A stretch of DNA of 64,000 bases from NCBI RefSeq assembly GCF_001189245.1, contig NZ_LFIQ01000119.1, positions 322,575 through 386,574 of the forward strand. Reading direction: 5' to 3'. The stretch comes from Bradyrhizobium pachyrhizi. Its GTDB lineage: Bacteria > Pseudomonadota > Alphaproteobacteria > Rhizobiales > Xanthobacteraceae. Positions 16,389-22,955 of the stretch are shown piece after piece. The stretch's first letter is position 1. The number at the start of each line of letters is the position of its first letter. The position numbers were made by a program, and so were the translations under genes. Below the pieces are notes generated by a model that was not told the DNA's origin, ran no database searches, and was given only the letters and a program-made list of their open reading frames with translations.

Positions 16389-17741
16389 ATGTCACTTAGG
16401 TCTGTAAACACCGCGCGGGCGTGCGGCGTGGGGATGGCGTTGTTATCTCTGTTCAGCGGCGGCGGCGCGCATGCGGCCGATCTCATGACGAAGGCTCCGC
16501 CGGTGCCTTACACGGAGACCGATGATTTCTGGACAAGACCATATCTGTTCGGCGATCTCGGCAGGACGCAACTAAAGGAGCGAGGGATTTCGCTGGCCCT
16601 GACGCTGGGCGACGAAGCCGTCGGCAATTTGTCGGGCGGCAACAGGAACACCGCGACCCAAGCCGGACAGCTTTTCTTTCAGGCCAAGTTCGACATGGCA
16701 AAACTTGCCGGCATCCAGGGCGGCACGGTTGGCCTCACGCTGGTCGACCGCTTCGGCCGCAACCTGAATGACGAGGCGGGAATTCCGGCGCTGCAGCTGA
16801 CCAACGAAGTGTTCGGCCGCGGCAGCATTCTTCGCCTGACCGAACTCTACTACTCGCAGAAGCTGTTCGATGATCGCCTTGAACTCAAGGGCGGCCGTCT
16901 TCCGGTCGGCTCCGACTTCTTCTTTGGTCTCTGCGAGTTCATCAACCTGACCTTCTGCGGCGGCCAGCCCGGCAACATCCAGGGTGGCTACATCTACAAT
17001 TGGCCGGTGAGCCAATGGGCCGGTGTGGTGCACTACAACTTCGCCAAGGAATGGCAGCTTTCGGTCGGCGTCTACGATGCCAACCCGAACTACCTGACAA
17101 CGTCGGACTCCGCGACTTACTTCCTGCCGGGTGTCCCCGGCTCTAGCCCCGCCTCGGGCGTGCTGGTGCCGGTCGAGGTGGTCTGGGCGCCGAGCGGTCC
17201 GTTGAACGGGACTTGGAGATTTGGCGGCTGGTATGACAGCGCATCGACAATTGATGGCGGCCTGCCTGGGATCATTGCGATCTCTCCGGGTACCGGCGGC
17301 GTCTCGGACCAGAATCTCGGAGATTCGCGCGGTCGTTACGGCGTCTACGAATCGATCCTGCAGCGGCTGACGGTTGAAGGTCCCAAGGCACAGGGCTGGT
17401 ACACCTTCCTCAATACGACTGTCGCCGACCACCGCACGTCGTACCAGGATTACCAGATCGCATTCGGCTTCAGGCACACCGGAACGTTCGCCTCCCGCCC
17501 GGAGGACGAAGTCGGCTTTGCGGTCGGTACGACCCATGTGAATACGGCTGCGCTCACGCCCAACGCCGGAGGAAACGAAGTTCCGATCGAAGCCTGGTAC
17601 GGGTGGCAGGCGACGGGCTGGATGAACCTGAAGTTCGACGCCCAGTATGTGATGCATCCTGGCGGGCGCGGGTACAATGCCGCCGGCATGAAGACCGACA
17701 ACGCCTGGATTCTCGGTCTGCGCACGCTGGTGCACTTCTGA
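16389..17741 (+). CDS. OprB-family carbohydrate-selective porin
   Basis: A 450-residue outer-membrane beta-barrel protein. A signal peptide (GMALLSLFSGGGAHA) is followed by ADLMTKAPP. The mature part is rich in alternating beta strands and aromatic girdles and ends in Phe (LGLRTLVHF), as outer-membrane proteins do. OprB features include SQKLFDDRLELKGGRLPVGSDFFF, a CEFINLTFCGG region and YNWPVSQWAGVVHYNF. It follows the sugar ABC operon on the same strand and probably carries the same sugar across the outer membrane. Confidence 0.9.
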   Translation: MSLRSVNTARACGVGMALLSLFSGGGAHAADLMTKAPPVPYTETDDFWTRPYLFGDLGRTQLKERGISLALTLGDEAVGNLSGGNRNTATQAGQLFFQAKFDMAKLAGIQGGTVGLTLVDRFGRNLNDEAGIPALQLTNEVFGRGSILRLTELYYSQKLFDDRLELKGGRLPVGSDFFFGLCEFINLTFCGGQPGNIQGGYIYNWPVSQWAGVVHYNFAKEWQLSVGVYDANPNYLTTSDSATYFLPGVPGSSPASGVLVPVEVVWAPSGPLNGTWRFGGWYDSASTIDGGLPGIIAISPGTGGVSDQNLGDSRGRYGVYESILQRLTVEGPKAQGWYTFLNTTVADHRTSYQDYQIAFGFRHTGTFASRPEDEVGFAVGTTHVNTAALTPNAGGNEVPIEAWYGWQATGWMNLKFDAQYVMHPGGRGYNAAGMKTDNAWILGLRTLVHF

Positions 17742-17883
17742 GCGGAGGTGGCCAGCATGCTTGAGCAAAGCCAGCCATGGTAACCCCTCACGACGCCGGG
17801 CTAGCAGTGCCGGAGTTGAAGGTCATCGGCAAGGAGTTCGGCGCCATTCGCGCGTATGGCGTCGCCATCGCATCTGACGAGCG

Positions 17884-18843
17884 CTAGGGAACAACGTGAG
17901 TCCCGGTCTCGCCGGTCAGCGCGGCCATTGCGCAATTGAGGTGGCTGATGATCGCTCGCTTTCCACCACCCTCGAGAAAACGGATGGCGGCATCGACCTT
18001 GGGCCCCATGCTTCCCGGCGGAAAATGGCCCGCGCGATGATAGGCCTTGATCTCCGCCAGGCTGACCTGATCCAGCTCCCTCTTGTCGGGCTTGCCGAAA
18101 TTGATCGCGACGCGGGGCACCGCGGTCAGGATCAGCAGTTCCTCGATGCCAAGCACGTTGGCGATATGGGCCGAGGTCAGGTCCTTGTCGATCACTGCCG
18201 GCACGCCGGTGCGCACGCCCCGTTCGTCGCGGATCACGGGCATACCGCCGCCGCCGCCTGCGATGACGATCGTGCCGCGCTTGACCAGCGCGTCGACCAG
18301 CGAAATGTCGCAGACATGTTTCGGTTTCGGAGACGGCACGACATGGCGCCAGCCACGCCCGGAGTCCTCGCGCATTTTCCAGTTCAACTCGGCGCTGATG
18401 CGCTGGGCTTCCTGCTCGGTGAAAAACGGTCCGACGAACTTGGTCGGATTGGCGAAGGCGGGATCGTTGGCGTCGACCTCGACCTGGGTCAGCAGGCTGG
18501 CGACGTGCCGCCCGTTGCCATGCGCGCGCAAGACGTTCTCGATCGCCTGCATCAGAAGATAGCCGATACCACCCTGGCTGTGCGCGACGCAGATGTCCAT
18601 CGACATCGGCGGGATCCGGCTCATCGTCAGCATCTGGCGCATCATGATCTTGCCCACCACCGGCCCGTTGCCGTGGGTGATCACCAGCTCGTTGTCGAGC
18701 TCGGCGAGCGGCAGCAGCGCCTCGGCCGTATGCCGGGCGACGGCCTTCTGCTCGTCCGAGGTGCCGCTGATGTCTTCGGGGTGGACGGCATTGCCGCCGA
18801 TCGCGATCACGAGACGGCGCGGGACCTCATTGAGTGTTCGCAT
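17884..18843 (-). CDS. arcC: Carbamate kinase (catabolic; ArcC/AllK type)
   Basis: A 319-residue amino-acid-kinase-fold enzyme that makes ATP from carbamoyl phosphate and ADP, releasing carbamate. Landmarks are VIAIGGNAVHPED, ELVITHGNGPVVGKI, the GTIVIAGGGGGMPVI motif, VIDKDLTSAHIANVLGIEELLILT and PPGSMGPKVDAAIRFLEGGGKRAIIS. I use the ATG at 18843, which overlaps the fdrA stop by 17 bases; the longer frame has no ribosome site. It is the last gene of the oxamate carbamoyltransferase operon, matching the fdrA-ylbE-ylbF-ybcF gene set of E. coli, where carbamoyl phosphate from oxalurate is used to form ATP. Confidence 0.95.
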   Translation of the reverse strand: MRTLNEVPRRLVIAIGGNAVHPEDISGTSDEQKAVARHTAEALLPLAELDNELVITHGNGPVVGKIMMRQMLTMSRIPPMSMDICVAHSQGGIGYLLMQAIENVLRAHGNGRHVASLLTQVEVDANDPAFANPTKFVGPFFTEQEAQRISAELNWKMREDSGRGWRHVVPSPKPKHVCDISLVDALVKRGTIVIAGGGGGMPVIRDERGVRTGVPAVIDKDLTSAHIANVLGIEELLILTAVPRVAINFGKPDKRELDQVSLAEIKAYHRAGHFPPGSMGPKVDAAIRFLEGGGKRAIISHLNCAMAALTGETGTHVVP

Positions 18844-20368
18844 AGCGCGGCATCCTGACGTCGTTGACGGAAAGAGCGAGAGCGAGGTCGCAGGCATGGG
18901 CATTCGACGGCGCCACCACGATGCCGGCGTCCTCGAGCAGCCTGATCTGCGCCGAACGCACCTGGCGATCGAGCTCGGTCCCCGTCACCGACGCAACCAG
19001 GACCGGCGCGTCATCGGCGCGGCCCGCCACGACGGCCGCCAGATGCGCTGCCGGATTGGCATGTGCGCCGTATCCGATCACGAGATCGAGCAGGATGACG
19101 GCGACCGCGGGATCGGCCAGCGCCGCCCGCAACGCATCGTCGCGCACCGAGGGATCGATCATCGGATGCGGCCGGCCCTGGGTATGTTCGTCGGCCCCGA
19201 GGTCGACGATGCGGTCCCTCCCCTGCGCCTCCGGCTCGCCGAAATGCGGGACGCCGGGAATGGCGGCGTTGGACGCCACCTTGCGGCCGCCCGCGGCAAG
19301 GATCACCTGCGCCTCGGCACAGAGCGTGCCGCCGGCGAACAGCCCTTCGATGCGCTGCGCCGCCCTGCGTCGCTGCGGTAAACGCGCAGCCACGGCGGCA
19401 GCGTCGAACGTGCCCCCAATGCTCCGGCCGTTGCCCAGGGTTTTCTCGGCCGCTTCCCTCAATGTAGTCGCAAAGCGTGCATTTGGCGGCAGATCCGCCG
19501 CGGCGGCGCCGATGAAGCACACTGTGTAGGGCTTCGAGCTCCGGCCGACCCGACCGAGCACGGCCCTGGCGACGTCCGGATGCGGCGGCTTGGAGATGAG
19601 CACGACGTGATCGGTCTCGGGATCGGCATCAAGGGCGTCGATCGCCATCAATGTCGTGATGCCGCCAATCTCCTTCTTCAAATCCCGTCCGCCGACGCCG
19701 ATGGCGTGGGAAATGCCTTCGCCCGCCTCGGACAGCAGGCACGACACCTCCTGCGTACCGGTCCCCGATGCGCCGATGATCCCGATCCTCCCGCGCTTCA
19801 GCCGGTTGGCGAAGGCGAGCGGCGCGCCGCCGATGATCGCGGTGCCGCAGTCCGGTCCCATCATCAAGAGGCCCGCTTCGCGCGCCTGCTGCTTCAGCGA
19901 CAATTCATCCGCAATCGAGACATTGTCGCTGAACATCAGGACATGAAGTCCGCGGTTCAGCGCCTTGCGCGCTTCTGCCGCGGCGAACTCGCCGGGAACG
20001 GAGATCAGGGCGAGGTTGGCGGCGGGCGCGGCCTTGACGGCTGCGGCAATGCTGCGCGGCCGCCACGCCGCTTCGCCGGTGCTGCTCGTCTTGGGACGGT
20101 CGAGCGCCTTTTGCGCTTCGGCAAGCGCGGCGCTCGCCGCCGCTTCGCTCTCGGCCTTGATCGCGAGAATCAGATCATTGCCCTGGGCGATCACCTCGCC
20201 GTCGAGCAACCCGGCGTTGCGCAGGATCGCCTGGTTGGACGGCGTGCCCATCATCAGCGCGGCTTCGACGACGCCCGCCGCCGACGCGATCTCGCGCGAC
20301 AACCGCATCAACGCCACCGAGTCGAGATAGAAGCCTTTACGAATTTCGTTCAGGACAAACGCGCTCAT
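18827..20368 (-). CDS. fdrA: FdrA/AllF, oxamate carbamoyltransferase subunit (C-terminal domain missing)
   Basis: A 513-residue FdrA protein with acyl-CoA-synthetase-like domains: KGFYLDSVALMRLSREIA, MMGTPSNQAILRNAGLL, LMMGPDCGTAIIGGAPLAFAN, GIIGASGTGTQEVSCLL, GVGGRDLKKEIGG, and GRPHPMIDPSVR with DLVIGYGAHANPAAHL. In E. coli FdrA, YlbE and YlbF together form the oxamate carbamoyltransferase that splits oxalurate with phosphate. E. coli FdrA is about 555 residues. This one ends at VRMPRYANTQ, before the last segment of about 45 residues, and that segment is encoded separately at 21626-21817. The ATG at 20368 overlaps the ylbE stop in an ATGA. Confidence 0.92.
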   Translation of the reverse strand: MSAFVLNEIRKGFYLDSVALMRLSREIASAAGVVEAALMMGTPSNQAILRNAGLLDGEVIAQGNDLILAIKAESEAAASAALAEAQKALDRPKTSSTGEAAWRPRSIAAAVKAAPAANLALISVPGEFAAAEARKALNRGLHVLMFSDNVSIADELSLKQQAREAGLLMMGPDCGTAIIGGAPLAFANRLKRGRIGIIGASGTGTQEVSCLLSEAGEGISHAIGVGGRDLKKEIGGITTLMAIDALDADPETDHVVLISKPPHPDVARAVLGRVGRSSKPYTVCFIGAAAADLPPNARFATTLREAAEKTLGNGRSIGGTFDAAAVAARLPQRRRAAQRIEGLFAGGTLCAEAQVILAAGGRKVASNAAIPGVPHFGEPEAQGRDRIVDLGADEHTQGRPHPMIDPSVRDDALRAALADPAVAVILLDLVIGYGAHANPAAHLAAVVAGRADDAPVLVASVTGTELDRQVRSAQIRLLEDAGIVVAPSNAHACDLALALSVNDVRMPRYANTQ

Positions 20369-21615
20369 GACACCCCCAGATCTTCCGCAATGGCGAGGAC
20401 GGCCTGCCGGAAGCAGGCCATCGGCGCCCGCACCACGCCGGCGCCGACCTGGCCGATGCCGGGCTCGCGATGCGCGATGCCGGTGTTGATGACCGGTGCA
20501 AGGCCGGTCTCCACCACCAGGCGAACGTCGATGCCGGTCGGCACTCCGGCAAAGTCGAGCGCGGGGATCGTCCATTCCGGATTCTGCCCGACGGTGATTT
20601 CACTCATTGCCCGCGTGAAATTGCCCGCCGACGACGGCGCCCCGGCGCCAATGAATCCGGCAACCGCCGGAGCTGCCGCCATCGCGAAGCCACCAAGCCC
20701 GACCGTCTCGACGATCGCGGAGTCGCCCATGTCGGGATTGGCATCCTTGCGCGAATAGCCCGGGAAATAGAGCCCTTCCGGCATTTCCACCGGCGCCGTG
20801 AACCAGCGATCGCCCAATCCGCTGACGCGGACCCCGAAGTCGGTTCCATTGCGGCACATCGCGGTCACCACCGTCGAACCGCGAATGCCGTTGGCGGGAT
20901 CGGTCAGCGCCTTGCCCATCGCCATCGCGATGTTGAGAAAGAACTGATCGTTCTGCGCGATGAAGCCAATGCAGCTTGCGAGAACCTCGTTGTCGTTCGA
21001 GGTGCGCGCCAGCGCCGACCCGATCTCGCGCAGGAACACGCTGGAGCAGGCCAGGTTGCGCTGGTGCATTTCATCGCCCATCGAGAGCCCGCGGGCGATG
21101 ATCGCCTTCAGGTCGATCCCGCCATGCGCGCGGATCGACCTGGCCAGCACCGGCCCGAAGACGTCACGCAGCCAGGCGAGGCGCGCCAGCACGCTATCGT
21201 CATTGCCGCCGAAGCGCATGACCTTGCCGAGGCCCTCGTTGATGGCGCAGTAGGCGCGGTTGCCGTATTTGACGTTCTCGACGACGAACACCGGCATGGA
21301 GACCGTGGTCATCCCGGTCATCGGACCGACCGCGCCGAAATGATGGTTGGGGTGGAAGGCGACGCCGCCGCCGGCCGCGAGTTCGAAGGCGGCTTCAAGA
21401 TCCGGAGCCCAGCCTTCGAACACGATCGCGCCTGCCACTGCGCCTCGCATCGGGCCGCACATTCGGTCCCACGTGATCGGCGGCCCGGCATGAAGGATCA
21501 TGCGTTCCTTCAACCCTTCCAGCACATCGCGTGCCGTAACGATATCGATCAGCCTGGGCTCACCCTCGAGGATGCGGGCCAGCGCCTGCTTGTTGGCGTC
21601 TTCGATCAGCTTCAT
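20365..21615 (-). CDS. ylbE: YlbE/AllG (DUF1116), oxamate carbamoyltransferase subunit
   Basis: A 416-residue DUF1116 protein, the usual length. Landmarks are HAGPPITWDRMCGPMRGAVAGAIVFEGWA, GVAFHPNHHFGAVGPMTGMTTVSMPVFVVEN, MGDEMHQRNLACSSVFLREI and NGTDFGVRVSGLGDRWFTAP. In E. coli the homologue is one of three components of oxamate carbamoyltransferase. It lies ten bases after the 63-codon FdrA-tail gene and overlaps fdrA by four bases, so the set is translationally coupled. Assignment to the family is firm; the substrate here is inferred from the homologues. Confidence 0.92.
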   Translation of the reverse strand: MKLIEDANKQALARILEGEPRLIDIVTARDVLEGLKERMILHAGPPITWDRMCGPMRGAVAGAIVFEGWAPDLEAAFELAAGGGVAFHPNHHFGAVGPMTGMTTVSMPVFVVENVKYGNRAYCAINEGLGKVMRFGGNDDSVLARLAWLRDVFGPVLARSIRAHGGIDLKAIIARGLSMGDEMHQRNLACSSVFLREIGSALARTSNDNEVLASCIGFIAQNDQFFLNIAMAMGKALTDPANGIRGSTVVTAMCRNGTDFGVRVSGLGDRWFTAPVEMPEGLYFPGYSRKDANPDMGDSAIVETVGLGGFAMAAAPAVAGFIGAGAPSSAGNFTRAMSEITVGQNPEWTIPALDFAGVPTGIDVRLVVETGLAPVINTGIAHREPGIGQVGAGVVRAPMACFRQAVLAIAEDLGVS

Positions 21616-21625
21616 GGCCGCGCTC

Positions 21626-21817
21626 TCACGTACCGAGCTTGGCGAGCAGCGCCGCCATTTTGGGATCGCCGTCGGCAGGAGGCGTCCAGTCGACCTGCAC
21701 GACCTCGATATCGCAGTCCCGCAAGTCTTTCACAAAGCCTGCCAGCCCGACGTTCACCACGCTCGGCTTGCTCATCAACAGACGCCCGCTCGGCGTTCCT
21801 TCCTGCTTGATCACCAC
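21626..21817 (-). CDS. Stand-alone FdrA C-terminal domain (63 residues)
   Basis: The small protein contains SVVNVGLAGFVKDLRDCDIE and VVQVDWTPPADGDPKMAALLAKL. From memory this matches the last segment of E. coli FdrA (VAVINIGLRSFALELQ ... VHYQWSPVAGG ... LARLLERL), which the FdrA gene at 18827-20368 lacks. The GTG start at 21817 has GGGAGG six bases upstream; a later ATG at 21775 is possible. The gene is first in its transcription unit, just after a clear promoter at 21846-21875. It probably supplies the missing FdrA domain in trans. Low homology length makes the assignment good rather than certain. Confidence 0.8.
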   Translation of the reverse strand: MVIKQEGTPSGRLLMSKPSVVNVGLAGFVKDLRDCDIEVVQVDWTPPADGDPKMAALLAKLGT

Positions 21818-21845
21818 TCGCGGCCTCCCTATATCCGATGCGTCG

Positions 21846-21875
21846 ATCTTAGTAAGAAAGTTTTTACTTTGTCAA
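21846..21875 (-). promoter_or_regulatory. Promoter with 16-bp palindromic operator (site A)
   Basis: On the minus strand TTGACA (21875-21870) and TAAGAT (21851-21846) are 18 bases apart. The spacer holds the palindrome GTAAGAAAGTTTTTAC at 21852-21867 (plus-strand reading), pattern GTAANAANNTTNTTAC. Similar sites occur at 27691-27706 and 32598-32613. The -35 overlaps the ylbF stop codon, so this is an internal promoter for the FdrA-tail, ylbE, fdrA and carbamate kinase genes. A TetR-type repressor is the likely binder, most simply the one at 30189-30923. Confidence 0.68.
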
Positions 21876-22924
21876 ACACGCGCAGCCTTTGGTCCGAATT
21901 CCCGTCGCGTCGCATGATCGATTAGGCCCCCTGCGATTGATCGCGTCGGCGGTCCGTTGCCGGCGAGACCGGCATGATGCAGCGCGCTGTCGTTGAGCAG
22001 GCGGCACTCGATCGCGCGCACCACCATCAACGCACCTGCAAACGCATCCAGTCCGGAGCTTTGCCCGATCCTCGACAGCGCCGCGACCGCGGACTTGATA
22101 CGATTGACCCGTCCGCCAATCGTCGCGTCGATGGCTTCATGCAGCGCCGCCGCCGCGAAGCCGAGCCCGGCACTTTGCAGGTGGGCGGCACTGATCTCAT
22201 TGGTGCGGCCGAGATGCGCGCGACAGGTCTTCCACAGCGCGTCGCGCGTCGCGAGACGGCCGAGGCCCGCGAGCGCGACCAGCGCGCCGCCGATCAGGTC
22301 GTCGCCGGATGGCGTGAGCCCGGGACCAAGTCCGATCAATTCGACGATCTCCGGGTAGTCACGCGGTGCACATCGCTCTCCACGAAGCCCGGCCTCGATC
22401 AATCGCTTGAGCGCGGCGAGCCCCGGCGCCGCAGCAGCGAGCACCCGCGACGGCCTTGCGGCCGGCTCCGCGCCACCCGACGACGCCAGTCCCTGCTCGA
22501 CCGGCAAGCGACGCCAGACCTGATCGACCATCGCAAGCCCTGCCCGCAAACTGTCGATCGTCCATTCCGGCGAAGGCGGCGGCGCCCATACGGAGGCCGT
22601 CTCGAAACCGGCAAACCGCATACCGTCGACGAGCAGCATCGTGTCGAGGATCGCAACCTCTTGTCCGGGAACGAGCAGCCGCGGCTCGATCCCGGTGCAC
22701 AGAAGATGCAGCGGGCCGGAGCCGAGGTCTTTGACACCGATGCAGATCCAGCGATCGTCGAGCACCGCATAAAGGCTGCGCTCGAACACCGCCGCAATAC
22801 GGCCGCGCCGTCCGCTGCGCAGCGCGCGGCGGGCAAGCACGCCGACCTCGATCACGGCACCGCCGTCGAATCGTTCTGACACGGGCGCGCCGGGCAGGTC
22901 GCGAAACGTATTGCCTGGCCGCAT
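21872..22924 (-). CDS. ylbF: YlbF/AllH (DUF2877), oxamate carbamoyltransferase subunit
   Basis: A 350-residue DUF2877 protein, recognised by IGLGPGLTPSGDDLIGGALV and the following GRTNEISAAHL. In E. coli the homologue is the third component of oxamate carbamoyltransferase. The protein is longer than E. coli YlbF (about 270 residues) because of extra N-terminal sequence. I chose the ATG at 22924, which has GGGAG nine bases upstream; an ATG at 22951, four bases after the transporter stop, is the alternative. It follows the Liv fusion gene closely and so joins substrate uptake to catabolism in one operon. Confidence 0.85.
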   Translation of the reverse strand: MRPGNTFRDLPGAPVSERFDGGAVIEVGVLARRALRSGRRGRIAAVFERSLYAVLDDRWICIGVKDLGSGPLHLLCTGIEPRLLVPGQEVAILDTMLLVDGMRFAGFETASVWAPPPSPEWTIDSLRAGLAMVDQVWRRLPVEQGLASSGGAEPAARPSRVLAAAAPGLAALKRLIEAGLRGERCAPRDYPEIVELIGLGPGLTPSGDDLIGGALVALAGLGRLATRDALWKTCRAHLGRTNEISAAHLQSAGLGFAAAALHEAIDATIGGRVNRIKSAVAALSRIGQSSGLDAFAGALMVVRAIECRLLNDSALHHAGLAGNGPPTRSIAGGLIDHATRREFGPKAARV

Positions 22925-22955
22925 CACACCGATCTCCCGTTGCGCAACCATGGCG

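Noticed and set aside
16572-17768. Antisense open frame (398 codons) opposite the OprB porin
   Set aside because: Shadow of a well-supported outer-membrane protein gene; no start signal or recognisable domain.
17777-17887. 36-codon plus-strand frame after the porin gene
   Set aside because: Short, no clear ribosome site and no recognisable relative; it may be a remnant but cannot be supported as a gene.
19580-20758. Plus-strand open frame across the fdrA/ylbE junction
   Set aside because: It spans two conserved minus-strand genes and its translation is Arg-rich without motifs.
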